A DNA stretch of 32,071 nucleotides from Perkinsus marinus ATCC 50983 (GCF_000006405.1 NW_003214508.1:868453-900523), one strand, 5' to 3'; positions 9,907 to 21,030 are shown, counted from the first letter of the stretch. The notes: a model not told the origin generated them from the letters alone. Numbers and translations: made by a program.

Positions 9907-11602
9907 TAGAAGAGTAAGACAACCAGGATGGGATACTCCCATCGGGTAGCCCTGGGCAGTGTTGTTGTGGACCCGTCGGACTTCCATCGGCTGCCATGTG
10001 AGACCACATACAGGAGAAGGCATCGCTAATATTATGGAAGGCGTCACCACGTTGTCGAGGAGGATGTGCCATATAGAGCGAGAGGAGAGATGGTATCGCA
10101 AATGATGAGAAGTTCACTGGTACGTTTCTGAACTGTTTGAATACGAAGGGAACTTCGGCTGAGTGGAAAGTGCCCATCTCTTCCAACGTTAAATTCCCAT
10201 AAGCTTGGAAGAATCCACCAAGCCTGAACTCACCCCAACTGCCGAAGAGGTTAGGCATATCGAAAGAATACATCCAAATTGGAGACTTCCCTTTGTCCAC
10301 AAGAGCGTCGGCAAGTCGCCTTGCAGAGCAGTGGAACATAATGTCTCTTATAAGATAGAAAACCTGTTCGAAGGGACCGTTCGCGCTACCAAAGACAGAG
10401 GAATATCTCTCGAAGTGATACAATTCCAACAGCTCCTCGACAGCAGTCTCGTTCTGCACGAAGTGATATATGGCCTTGCGGACACCGTCCTCCGCCAATG
10501 GCATATTCAGTCCCGGGATAAGCTTTGGTAGCATAAGACCAAACATTGAACCTTCATTTTTGTTCACCCCCAGGATGACCGGTACGTCATTATGCAGACC
10601 ATTCTCTACCATGCGTAAGGGATTATCAGGCAGAGCTGTACCGTCTATAATGGGACCCACAGGCATTGCTGGGAATAGGGGCGATCCCCAAGGCGGCGCA
10701 CGGGCCGGATCGAAACGTATTCCATTTGGTATGGTAAAGTTGTGGAAGTCGACCTCTCGGAGGCAGGCAAGATCATTAGCATCCTTACAACCTGCGAGTT
10801 CACTTGCGACCCAGTCATAATATCTGAAGGCATCTGTACGAGTCTGGAAGAACATCGGAGTTGAGGCCGTTCCAGATTGCACGATGGCTGCGTGAAAGAG
10901 ACCCTTACTCCCCGGAGCCGCGATGTGCCACATAACGGAGAATGCCCCCGCGGATTCTCCGAACAACAGAACTCGGTTCTTATCGCCGCCGAATGCCTCG
11001 ATATTCTGCTGTACCCACTTCAGGCCCAACTGAGTATCCAAAGTTCCCCAATTGCCGGTAGTGCCCTCCTCTGACAGAGAGCTCTGGGAACCAAGGAATC
11101 CTATGTGACCTAGTCTATAATTAACCGTAACCACAATAACGTTGTGTAATGCCGCTAACGCCGTGCCGTTGAAAGACGAAGCATCCCCATCGACGTAACC
11201 TCCGCCATAGATCCAGAACATAACCGGAAGGTGCACGATCTCGGCAGCAGAAGGTCGATAAACATTGAGAAATAGACAATCTTCGTGACCAGCGGTGGAA
11301 CCTGTATCAGTCAGGATACTGCCCGATATTTGAAAACATTTCTCTCCAGGCGTGACCATAGGGCGGGTAGCGGTCCAATTTTGGGAGGTGTAGGGTCGGG
11401 GAGCTCGAAACCTCAGTTCTCGCAAGGGAGGTTCTGCATAGCGGATGCCCAAGAAGATCTCAACATCCTGGATGATGGGCTGCTGCAGGGAGGTATCCTC
11501 TCTGACCACCATTCCAGATATTGGCCCGTTAGAGATTTGCACAGGCTGGAAGCCAACGCTCGTGGATAACAATATGAGGGGAAAAAGACGATCCAGCATC
11601 AT
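9884..11602 (-). CDS. secreted carboxylesterase/cholinesterase-like protein, interrupted
   Basis: Alpha/beta-hydrolase of the type-B carboxylesterase family, hydrolysing carboxylic esters. It starts at ATG 11600-11602 with a signal peptide (MMLDRLFPLILLSTSVGF). Motifs: EDCLFLNVYRP (about 107-117), oxyanion-hole IYGGGYVDG (131-139), nucleophile elbow GESAGA with Ser217, acid Glu350 in VNKNEGSMFG, and His480 in GTFHSAEVP. The complete triad predicts an active enzyme. Cys pairs near 89/109 and 272/280 fit the family's disulfides. The native sequence stops at codon 565, where the TA of a transposon insertion lies; the last codons and stop at 9884 are element sequence. The native end is at 7516-7811, giving about 663 residues. 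The gene has no intron, unlike nearly all neighbours. The truncated product keeps the triad but loses the last helix and the anchor signal. Confidence 0.92.
   Translation of the reverse strand: MMLDRLFPLILLSTSVGFQPVQISNGPISGMVVREDTSLQQPIIQDVEIFLGIRYAEPPLRELRFRAPRPYTSQNWTATRPMVTPGEKCFQISGSILTDTGSTAGHEDCLFLNVYRPSAAEIVHLPVMFWIYGGGYVDGDASSFNGTALAALHNVIVVTVNYRLGHIGFLGSQSSLSEEGTTGNWGTLDTQLGLKWVQQNIEAFGGDKNRVLLFGESAGAFSVMWHIAAPGSKGLFHAAIVQSGTASTPMFFQTRTDAFRYYDWVASELAGCKDANDLACLREVDFHNFTIPNGIRFDPARAPPWGSPLFPAMPVGPIIDGTALPDNPLRMVENGLHNDVPVILGVNKNEGSMFGLMLPKLIPGLNMPLAEDGVRKAIYHFVQNETAVEELLELYHFERYSSVFGSANGPFEQVFYLIRDIMFHCSARRLADALVDKGKSPIWMYSFDMPNLFGSWGEFRLGGFFQAYGNLTLEEMGTFHSAEVPFVFKQFRNVPVNFSSFAIPSLLSLYMAHPPRQRGDAFHNISDAFSCMWSHMAADGSPTGPQQHCPGLPDGSIPSWLSYSSTPFPVQV
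9907..9908. repeat. TA target-site duplication, right
   Basis: Partner of the TA at 7812-7813. Collapsing the two copies to one gives an in-frame esterase junction, tct-tct-agt, on the minus strand. Confidence 0.88.
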
Positions 11603-12371
11603 TCAGATGGGATACTGAAGAGTAACCAATCAGGTTTCGATAGCTACATCTAGCCACATCATATCCTTCCAGCTCTACGTCTCGTGACACAGGCCGGAGA
11701 CGTGACGGGGTAGCCACTGGCAGATTGAAAGAGCCCTAGCTTATCTTGGGTACTGCTACCTCTCGAATATTGTCACCGAAAAACCTGAGTGCTTGATGCT
11801 ACATGCCGCAGCTTGTCGACAGCTGAGGTTCGCTGAAAGGAGTGCTTACTGACGTTTATCACTGCGATTTGGCGTCGTGTACAGTGTAGTACAGTATTGA
11901 TATCTGTTCATCACTAATAATACGCATGGGATCATACTCGGTAATGATTAACTATCGAATGTGATCCCATGCCGCAAGTTTTAAGCGAAGAATGCGCACA
12001 AAAAATGTTAATATTGTGCGATTACGGGTGGCTCTTGATGTGAGACGCCGTGAATCACGGCACATGAGGGAGCAACCGCGCAACTTAACTCGATACCTCA
12101 AGAGGAGTGACAGAGAGTCGTCCAGTGCGTGGAGCGTAGACCAACTCTAGCCGAGATAGGGATGGCTTCTTACGAAGGCCTGTAGTTACTAATTTCGAGG
12201 CAACAGCTGAAACGATTAGCGATCATCTTGCATTCTTGAGTCTTCACAATAGCACTCGCGGCGTCGCCAGTTAATAATTGAAGAACTGCAAGATGTGCGA
12301 GTGATCAAGACTCGATTTCTGATTGGTAGGTTATTAAGGCGTTGATCAGACCGTACTAGATAGCGGAAACA
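11603..12371. other. intergenic, esterase promoter side
   Basis: Upstream of the minus-strand esterase. I see no convincing exon. It probably holds the esterase 5' UTR and promoter, and one hairpin-forming repeat (listed separately). Confidence 0.4.
11924..11972. repeat. 11-bp inverted repeat, 27-nt loop
   Basis: gcatgggatca (11924-11934) and tgatcccatgc (11962-11972) are perfect reverse complements. Possible hairpin or decayed small element; no TA or other duplication clearly flanks it. Confidence 0.55.
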
Positions 12372-12818
12372 ATGTGGTATCCCGGAGCGTCATCCTCGAC
12401 GAACTTTCCCTACTCCGGTGGTGGTAGCGAGGCTCGAGACTTGGTATTGGCCAGAGCCTCTTACGGGGCCTAGTATGCAGTCCGGCCCGGCCTCGTCTTC
12501 GTGTCCCATCACGTGTCTCCCTTCGCATGGAGACTAGTCCTGTCATGGGTTAAGCTTGTCTCAATCAGGTATCCGCTATCTACTCTCATCTCATCCTATC
12601 CTTATGTGTGTGTTATTTTCGTGTTGTTCGTCCTCGTCGGCCTCTGTGTTTTCACTTGCGCTTCAATCACATGGCGAGCGCTATTCGGGCGGCCTCGTAG
12701 TAGAAAACGACACCGACGTCGTCATCGTCGTCCACGTTCACAGCGTAATACTGAAAGTAGTAGCGGTGCATCAAGTGAATCGGTCGATACGAGCATGTCC
12801 AGTATTCATAGTGGTTAG
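12372..12818 (+). CDS. candidate small single-pass membrane protein
   Basis: Two exons, 12372-12443 and 12474-12818, joined by a 30-nt GT-AG intron, give 138 residues. It begins MWYPGASSSTNFPYSGGGS. A strongly hydrophobic segment (YVCVIFVLFVLVGLCVFTCA) is followed at once by an arginine/histidine-rich stretch (RPRSRKRHRRRHRRPRSQR) and a Ser-rich end. By the positive-inside rule the C-terminus would be cytosolic. I do not recognise a family. The intron is at the lower size limit, so the first exon is less certain than the membrane exon. Confidence 0.35.
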
Positions 12819-13366
12819 TAACCACTGATCACTATGAGAGGCAAGGTTTCGATACATGACGGAGGAGGCCACTGTATTTGGGCAATTCAGAGAAATGATT
12901 AGTGCCCCATTCGCGGCGTCCTCGATGTTGTGTTGATTCGGGAGAAGGCAGCATAGGAGAACATCTGGGGATCGTTCAGAAGTTTCAAGGAAATTTACAT
13001 TTTTCGGTTGTGAGCCACAACTTGTGACATTTTCGGGGTAGACTCACTGGCAGTCGCTCAGTCACTACGAGGGAAAGCTGTATTCAGGATGGTAATGCTG
13101 GGAAGCAGGTCTGAGGTGGGCCTCACGCCTCGAACTGGATGACGTTACCGCTTCGTGGATCATTAAAGATTAATTTCATTGATCGATTGACCATTCCAGG
13201 TCATGAGGTATTTTGCCGTTAGTAATGTAGGGCAGATGGGTCACCCATCGTCATCTCCGCCCGGGTTGAAACCGCTGCAGGATATGAAAATCGGAATTTA
13301 GTCATCAGAATCTGATGATCAGGTGTTATCAATGATAAATGGGCGCATTATGCTATCCTCGGACAG
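12819..13366. other. stretch without recognised gene
   Basis: All frames are broken at short intervals and I see no family motif, repeat or RNA gene. It may be untranslated or intergenic. Confidence 0.4.
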
Positions 13367-13719
13367 TCTGCGGAACCTTCTTCTGCATATATTCCGCTCG
13401 TATCGGTCACTACCAACGTCCAAGCAATCCTAGCCGACCCGACCAAGGCTGCTGTCGTGTTCACTGATGTTGTTTCCCATGCTCTCGGGAAGCCAAAGAA
13501 CTACATCACTGTAATGCACGAAGTGATGTCCGAATATTGCTCTACGATATCGACTAGGTTCAAGTCGTCCCCGCTACGAGCTTGGTTGTTGGAGGGGACA
13601 TAAAATGGAAAGTGAAGGCTGGGATTGAGGTGATACAAAAACGGGTCGGCGAGGTTATGGCAGGATGTCCTCGGGCTGTGTTCGGTAAACAGCGGCCAAT
13701 CTCAGGCGTGCAGCGATAG
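13367..13719 (+). CDS. MIF-like (tautomerase fold) gene or remnant
   Basis: Exon 13367-13522 encodes PLVSVTTNVQAI, then FTDVVSHALGKPKNYITVM. This matches the start of macrophage migration inhibitory factor: Pro-[LIV]-x-TNV, then S-x-LGKP-x-x-Y[IV]-x-V. A 35-nt intron (13523-13557) leads, in phase, to VQVVPATSLVVGGD, which fits the next MIF strand and its GG, and continues to a stop at 13717-13719. Two things are odd. The residue before the conserved Pro is encoded by ATT, not ATG, so the catalytic N-terminal proline would not be exposed. The usual C-terminal part (DR-x-YI-x-F) is not seen. Either the gene model is incomplete or this is a decayed or diverged copy. Confidence 0.42.
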
Positions 13720-14000
13720 GAGACGGACTTAGCGACTTAGAGACCCTTGCCTGATGGCACTTTTCGGGATTGGGCATTGTCGGAACTGTTGCCCTCGGGC
13801 ACTTCTCGGGAGGGCACATGCTTGAGAGAGAATGAGAGAATGAATACGGCGAGAACGACGCAGATAGTGTGGATAAGGTCTAACTTACTTCACACCTTTC
13901 GACGATTCAGTTTGGTTGGCTTCCCTCGAGGCAGCGACCAGCTAGTGTTGTTGTGTTGGTCCTGAGAGGAGGGCTTCTTCTTTGATGTTAGTTACCTTTA

Positions 14001-17000
14001 ATGAGAGGAGCCCATCGGCAACACCGGAATCATGCGAAGTCGTTGTTTATTTCCCTCCTAGTGTTTTGTACTCTAGCCTTGGAACAGGAGCCAGAGCTCC
14101 CGATAGGCATCGACTTCGGCAGCTATGCTCTTAAGATAGCTACTGTTGGACAGCATAGTACTACCGATTTGGTCGTCAACTCCCTCTCAGAGCGGTCGAC
14201 GCCCACTGCGGTCAGCTTTGCCCACGATGTCAGAGCGTTCGGGACCCAGGCCCTGTCGGACGCCTCCAGGAAGCCTTCGGAGGTCTTCTCGGGGCCGGAG
14301 ATATCGCAGTTTAGGAGCGGCCCTTTCTTTGTGAATGGAACGACCCTCCGAGCAGAAGAACTCGTAGCGCAATCGCTAAGGAACGCAAAGCCGTGGCTAG
14401 CACGTAGTCCTCGGCCCGTGGTCTTTACAGTACCGGCGTCAGCCAGCCAGCGACAAAGGCGGGCTCTGTTACACGCGGCGGAGTTGGCTGGGCTGTGGGT
14501 AGATGGTCTCGTTACGGAGGCTCTGGCTGCCGGGGTGGTACGCTCTCAAGACTTTCTGGCCACCAACGAGAGGACTAGGACGGAAGTGATTGTTGATGTT
14601 GGGGCTGGGCATATAGAGATATGCAAGGTGAAGTTCACTAGGGAGGAGGTGAAAGGTCTGCTCAGGAGCAGTCGGAGGATTATAGCTGACGTCAGCCTGT
14701 TGGGGCCATGTGTATTCGATGACGAAGTCGGCACCTTGTTCATGGACCGCCGATTGGCCGATGCTGCCCTTAGACGTTTTGAGAGCATTCATGGCGCGAT
14801 ACCAACAGGGCCTTCTAGGGATAAGGCTAGGAGACGACTTGAGCTGCAGGCGGCGACTGTGAGGGGAGTACTCAGTGCGAACCATGAGGCGACATTGACG
14901 GTGGAGTCGCTGTATAATGGCGACGACTTGTCAATGAAGTTGACGCGGAGAGAATTCGAGAATATCAACAAGGACATGATGGGAAGGATCGACGAGCTGA
15001 TAGGGAAGTTATCATGGGAGGGCGTTGTGGGAATTGAGCTCATTGGAGGAGGCTCCAGGATACCAGCAGTACAGCAGCATATTGAGGCACAGGTGACTTG
15101 GAGGCATTGCCACGCTTCACGGTCACACGGTTGGACAGGTAATGATGCTAGCTGGTCGTAGAATCCCTCTGGGACGGCATTTGAATGGTGATGAGGCAGC
15201 CAGCAAGGGTGCAGCCATCTGTGCCTCTAATCATTCGCTCATCGTGCGCGACGCTAGTCTCAAAGGGAATCGGCGTATATGGCTCGAGGATGGCCACCAT
15301 CGAAGCTATTCTATTGGATGGGATGGCTCGGGTAAGACGTCGTTACGATGTTCGTATGCCTGTCAGGAGTCATAGATTGCTGGATGTCGTTCAGATGAGC
15401 GCACGGTGATAGCGCCAGCTGGAGGAGAGCTGCAGTTCCATCGTGAAGTGGAGATGCCTCTATCACGTGGTGGGAGTGGTATTCTCACGGTCTTCGAGAG
15501 CGATCCTCGGGCCACGACTGATCGGCCCATCCTACGGTGAGGCTGTGGATCTCCACTTGTCCCGTCAGTCCTGCTAAGCCCCGCTCGGTTGTCGTCAGCT
15601 TCCCTGCCTAGTTCATACCGATCTTGCAGGTACCAAGTTGCAGGGCTGGCCAGTGCTCACTTATTGAAATTAGTGCTGCGAGGGGACCAGAATGGGATCA
15701 TATCTCTGTCGCATACTAGGGAAGGCGACTCCATTGAGGTCAGTATAGCGTTATTCACAACTTCTAGTAGTAGCAGCGTATCGTGTCAGGTGAAGCTCTT
15801 GGACTTCGGCGAGATGTCGCCACCACCTATGCAAGCTGGAGAGCTTGAGGAAAGGAAGCTGAGGCTCGATGAATGGGATCGCAGAGATCAGGTGGGCTTC
15901 TACAGCTGTACAAGCAACTTGTGGATGGTTCATAATGGAGAGTTCAGGACGCTAATACGGTCTTGGAGGCGTTGGATCGACTCGAATCCAAGATGTATGC
16001 TACTCGGGATGCCCTGGGTAAGGGTCATCATAACTCGAGTATGTATGTCCCTCTGCAGATTCGGATAACTATACTGTAGTGGCCACCGATGAGGAGTTGA
16101 ATCATATACGTTCTGTGCTGGCTGATACGGCCAGTGTTGTCGAGACAGGCCGGAGCGCTACGGCAGAGGAACTCATCGCACAGACGGAGTGAGTCGGGTT
16201 TGCGTGAATCCTTAACTAGTCTGAGGCTCAATTAACGCGATACGATACGTCTCAAATTTCCGTAGGTGTTTGGTATCTGATTGTTGGATGAACTGATGTA
16301 TTGTGAGCCTTCTGCTATTTCTTCAGAGCGATCGATGATGCATTATCACCAGTACTAGATAAGGGTAGAGAGCTTGAGTCCAGGCAGGAGACCACGAAAT
16401 GGGCAGTTGACCAGCTCGAACAGGCAGGCACATGCTCCCCTCATTGGAAGTCAGCCGCATCGTTCACAGTTGCACGTCCTTGTTACTCGTCTGGAGGGCC
16501 GAGCGGGAGCTTCGGATGAGGGACCGGCTAAGATCGACAAAGCCAGGGCTTTACTGGACAACGTGAGTTCCAATGCGTTCCCTATTACGACGCTGGTGAC
16601 ATGCTATTCTCCGTATCGAAGTTGAGTACCGCGATGTATGGTATCATTTGGTTTCAGGTTCAAAAATGGTGGGTCGATGTCTCAACTAGGCAGGAACGGC
16701 TGAGCTTGAAGGCATCGCCAGCTTTCAGAAAGGAAGTGAGAAAATTAAGCTCGACTGGGCATCTGACGCCCTATGCTATCTTCAGTCGACCCGCAACAAG
16801 ATCCATCGAGTCAGAAGCCTGATAGAAGGCATTGCTCGAACATTGGGTGTCAGTGTTGACCATCTCGACCATCAGCAACATGTGTTCATTTCGGATAATG
16901 ATGAGGGCTCTCGCAAAGGAGGGGTGGACCGCCACGATGTCACGTCTTCGTCATCGTTGGCACCACCACCATTCACTGCACCTTCGCCTGAGAGGGAACG

Positions 17001-17172
17001 ACCGGTCTGGCAAGGTGCCGTCCAACAAGACTTATCTCGTGTGCACAAAAAGAGCCTCGAGCCGCCGCCGTCCTCCGCATATCAAGACCGTAGCCCTCCC
17101 AAAGTTGGTCACAGCTTGCTCGACTCTTTGAGTAACAACTCTGGTCAGCAACAGCTTGGGAATGAGCTGTAG
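14001..17172 (+). CDS. HYOU1: ER Hsp70 of the Grp170/HYOU1 type
   Basis: Predicted 824-residue chaperone of the Hsp110/Grp170 branch, an ER-lumen nucleotide exchange factor and holdase for BiP. Exons: 14001-15092, 15139-15331, 15395-15536, 15630-15738, 15790-15891, 15948-16017, 16059-16188, 16327-16405, 16470-16562, 16658-16735, 16786-17172; the total divides by three. A signal-peptide-like N-terminus (SLFISLLVFCTLAL) precedes phosphate-1 loop IGIDFGSYALKIA (35-47), then VDVGAGHIEI and the adenosine loop IGGGSRIPAVQ (348-358), followed by GRHLNGDEAASKGAA. A beta-sandwich-like part includes NGIISLSHTRE, and helical C-terminal exons carry NTVLEALDRLESKMY. The C-terminus is Gln/Ser/Pro-rich and ends LGNEL, reminiscent of xDEL retention signals. 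The divergent IDFGS loop separates it from BiP. Exon 8-9 junction is the least certain. Confidence 0.8.
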
Positions 17173-17466
17173 CAGACACGATGACGTGAATTCGACTGTC
17201 TTCTACTTGACCGAATATGCCCGTCTATCATGCGTATCTAATCGTCTCAGTGGGCTCCGCGCCTCCACGAGGACAAATAGCTCCCTTGTGTATTCTTTGG
17301 TTTTTAACTCACTGGATGCCTTTACGTCTCTATCTGGTGACAGCAATGTGATGCGAACAATGGTGATTGAATGTTCTCAACACACTCTTAAGTGTCCACT
17401 CCATTTTTAATGCTCGATTGGAATAACCGTCTTTCGTTATAGTCGCCATATTGGGGATCACATACG

Positions 17467-17934
17467 ATGCGACTTCAAGACATTGCCCGGTCCCTCCGCG
17501 CTGTCTTGGGAGCGGTTACAGCTTTTGAATGGACTGTTCGGGAAGAGCGTACTTGCAGTTGTGGTAAGATTTTTTCTCGGCTTGATATTCTGTGAAGAGA
17601 TGGCGTTCGCATTCGTACCGTGGGCGACCGGAGTGGCATTCGCTTCTGTCGCTGTAACCATGGCGAGTAAAGAGATAGCAAGGGCGCAGGAGAATATGCT
17701 CTACGACTCGCGGAGAGCTGCAGCCGGGGTGAGTCATTTCTGTTTCTCGCTCAATCTGTCCAGGAACCCTTTTGGTGTGGTATTCCTGTTCAGATAACTC
17801 CATATCGGCCGTACTGTCCTACTCGGAAGCCGTCGATCTTCTCCCCTCAAGTGTCCAATATGGTCCTAATGCGTGTGTATAACCAGTTCTTTGGTCATGG
17901 TACGGAAGACTATATGTACCGACTACAGTGGTGA
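17467..17934 (+). CDS. small hydrophobic protein, unknown
   Basis: Four exons fitted by phase (17467-17563, 17598-17728, 17794-17850, 17887-17934) give 110 residues. The start is MRLQDIARSLRAVLG. A hydrophobic helix (FVPWATGVAFASVAVTMA) is followed by SKEIARAQENMLYDSRRAA, then an aromatic, proline-rich C-terminus ending YMYRLQW. No family was recognised. Size and layout would suit a small organelle membrane or complex subunit; that is only a guess. It lies on the same strand as the Grp170 and CLC genes, 294 bp after the former. Confidence 0.5.
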
Positions 17935-18186
17935 TGTACCGAGCCACGGTCAGTGTGATTACTATCATTACCATTTAATTGCTCATCGGGAGTTCCGAGT
18001 TACTACTGGTTGTCGGGGGACTGTCGAAATGTGTCACAGCTCGCCGAATGAATGTGATATGAGCTCCGTTGTATTACGAGTGTTGTGGATACAGCGGTCG
18101 AGACTCTGGCTTTATATATGACCGACTCTCGGTTATCACGAAGTTACTTGAGGGCGGCACCTTGGGTCTTTTTCTAACTTCCCTCC

Positions 18187-21030
18187 ATGGACCCACCGCC
18201 ACTTGCACGTCAATCATCTCTGTCGAGCATAGAGTCTCGCCGTCCCAGCGAGTCTCCACAGCCGTTCTTCTTACTATCGAGACATCTTGGGCGGACACCA
18301 ACACCCCGCTCCTTCAGTTCGCATCGTGAGAATGCCTTGGAGAACGGTGCAGCGAGGGACACGGAACAACCCCTAGTCAGGGAGAGGAAGAAAGTATGCG
18401 AATTGCAATCGACCTTTAATAGAGTCTCAATGGATATCCTCATTGAGAATGTTCTCACTAATGCCGTGGCTCGGGATTGAACCTGCAACCTGTTTTTCAG
18501 CCTCGAGTAACAAACTATCACCGAGCCTTCAACATAGTAGATTTCTACTCCTCGTATGATGATGTTCCCGATCAGCCAAGGGTAAGCAATGAGCCATATC
18601 ATAGACGGCGACGTTATGGTGGATCCTTGTGTCAGGTCTTTCTTGCGAGTTCTAAGGCCACTGCTGGGAGCCGCAAGGGCTTTCTAAGACGGCTACACAT
18701 GAAGTTCTGGATCTTGCTGGCGCTCCTTGCCGTGCTCGATGCTGTTGTCAGCTACGGTATGGATGTCAGTCAGGAATGGTAACATGTGATGAGCTTACCG
18801 ACAGTCGAAGATGTTATTCAGGCTGAAGGGGATGGGTCTGAAAGTTGCATGCGATCCATCACGTGAAACTCCCTGTGAACACTTCGATACTCTTGATAAC
18901 CCTTTTGCATACATATTTTACAGCGTAGTCATGGTAGTCTTGTCCAATCTAATCTGCCAAGGTCTCTCCACCGAAGTGAGTTGCATTGTTGTTTGAGCAT
19001 GTTGTATGAACTCCTCTCAGGCGATCGGGTCTGGAATTCCTCAAGTGAAGACGATCCTTGGTGGTGCCTCCTTACCAGGCACATTAAAACCGAAGACGTT
19101 CGTTGCCAAGTGTGTTGGGCTCACTTTGGTCCAAGCGGGTAAGCAGCGTGTATAGAGTGCGTAGTCGAATGCACTTTGTTGTCAGGAGGCCTATGGGCTG
19201 GTAAAGAGGGCCCTTACGTACACATAGCCAGCTGTCTAGCCTACATGCTCACTAGTCTACCACTCTTCCGATCATGTCGGCAATCCCGGACGAGGTGGAT
19301 GCAGGTAAGACGCTTCGATTGACCGTGAGCTTGGTTCGAAAGCCAGTCAGGTCCTCAGCGCTGCTGTATGCTGTGGCGTGGTGTCGACATTTGGTTGTCC
19401 GTTCGGTGCCCTGTTGTTTTCCATAGAAGTCACAGCGTCATTCTTTGTGGTACATCACTTGTGGACTAATATGGTCTGTGTCCTCTGCTGTGTGATCACC
19501 GTTAAAGTCCTCCAGGTAGGTTATCGAGATCGCTCCATTTGTGACTATTACTCTCAGGCTTCCAACACGGTCGATCTATTTGATTCGATTGACAATCTAC
19601 CCGTCTGGGACATCTCGTGGGAGCTAATTAACTTTGCATTGTTAGGCGTTGTTGCGGGTGAGGTCCTCCATTTCTTGATGCAAGCAGCGCACTTCTGTTG
19701 CCATCCCACTAGGTCTAACCGGTGGTCTCTTTGCGTGGATCCTGACGAGAATGCTCAACGCCACGAAGAAGTACAAGACCACGAGAATACGGCAGGTGGG
19801 TCCCATCATCGGAGTTGGCCTTATCCCGAAGGATACCAGCATGCTCAAGATGTCTGTTACTCAGATTCTGTTCTGCGCTGTGTCTGCAGCGCTGGTGGCA
19901 GCCACTGATTACAACATTCCATGGCTACGCAACTGCGATAAGTTTACAATCAATGAGCTCTTCTCGACCCAGGGACCTCTAGATTGGGATCCATATCTGT
20001 TCTTCGTCCTCATTATAAAGTTATTAGGTCAGTTTCGCGCCCGCCTCTTGGTCGACTTTCACAAGTTTAGGTATCGCTGTGACAATATGTCTCCCTGTGC
20101 CCGCTGGGGTCTTCGCACCTACTTTCCTTGCTGGCGCACTACTCGGAAGGTAAGCGATGAGTCCTCTATACTCGCTGGCACATCTCTATCGATAGGTTTT
20201 ATTACCTTGTCACCTTTACTATCGGTGATTCGACTAAGCTCTTTACGTTTGAGAAACCTGCCAACGCCTATGCTATTGTTGGGGCCGCGGCACTCTCTGG
20301 AGGATTCACCCGCTCCATCTCAACTGCTGTCGTGGTCTTCGAGCTCACGAACAACCTTTCTCTGTTGGTACCTGTCATCACTGCGGTTCTTGTCGCTTAC
20401 ACCGTCAACGGTGCTCTCATGCCTAGTTTCTACGATATCATGCTCATCTTTCGAGAGCTCCCATACACTCCCGCCCTACTGCGAGACGACCAATATGCTG
20501 TTTCTGCTAAGGACATGTTGGATCCTATAGATCCTCGTAAAGTCGTGTGCCTTCGCGGTACGACTATGCGAGAGCTCGAGGAGGTCTCGAGATACTATCT
20601 TCAACCACCTAAAGATCAAATGCGACATCACTGCCCTGTTGACCCGTATGTCCCAGTGGTACAGTACCAAGCAGGTCGGCCTGTTCTCCGTGGTACCGCT
20701 AAGGCCTTGGACCTTGAACTGGTAGCCTCTGAATCTTATGATATGGGCGAAGACCCGGAATATACTCTTGTGGATTGGACAGCACTCGCTGATCTCATTG
20801 ATTGGTCACCACTTGTTGTGGGACCGAACACACCAGCTGCTCGGTTGCATTTCATATTTACAATGTTGGGCTTGGAACAGGTAGCTGTGATAGACATAGA
20901 TGGTTTATCCGAGCCACCCCCGCCTACTTTACACTTGAACAATAACAGCTCACACACTGGTAGTTTTATGCCAGCACATGTCAACGGTGCTACACTACTA
21001 GGTATCATTGATAAAGATAAGTTCAACTAG
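18187..21030 (+). CDS. CLC-family chloride channel with CBS-like C-terminus
   Basis: Predicted 772-residue chloride channel. Exons: 18187-18393, 18501-18581, 18636-18764, 18805-18975, 19021-19138, 19186-19304, 19351-19515, 19558-19657, 19713-20027, 20071-20149, 20196-21030; every junction is in phase. The three CLC selectivity motifs are present: GSGIPQ (199-204), GKEGPYVH (241-248, with the gating Glu at 243) and [11 protein letters not shown] (481-491). The pore-tyrosine motif is PSFYDIML. Where exchangers have a second Glu for protons (FSLEE), this protein has LFSIEVT with Val302, as in vertebrate plasma-membrane channels, so a Cl- channel rather than an H+/Cl- exchanger is predicted. The cytosolic part (from about 560) contains CBS-like segments, one at the end ([16 protein letters not shown]). 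The N-terminus is a Ser/Pro-rich cytosolic region. A second intron inside exon 9 is possible and would keep the frame. Confidence 0.9.

Noticed and set aside
10205-11569. Plus-strand open frames of about 90-115 codons
   Set aside because: They are antisense to the esterase, whose frame has all family motifs.
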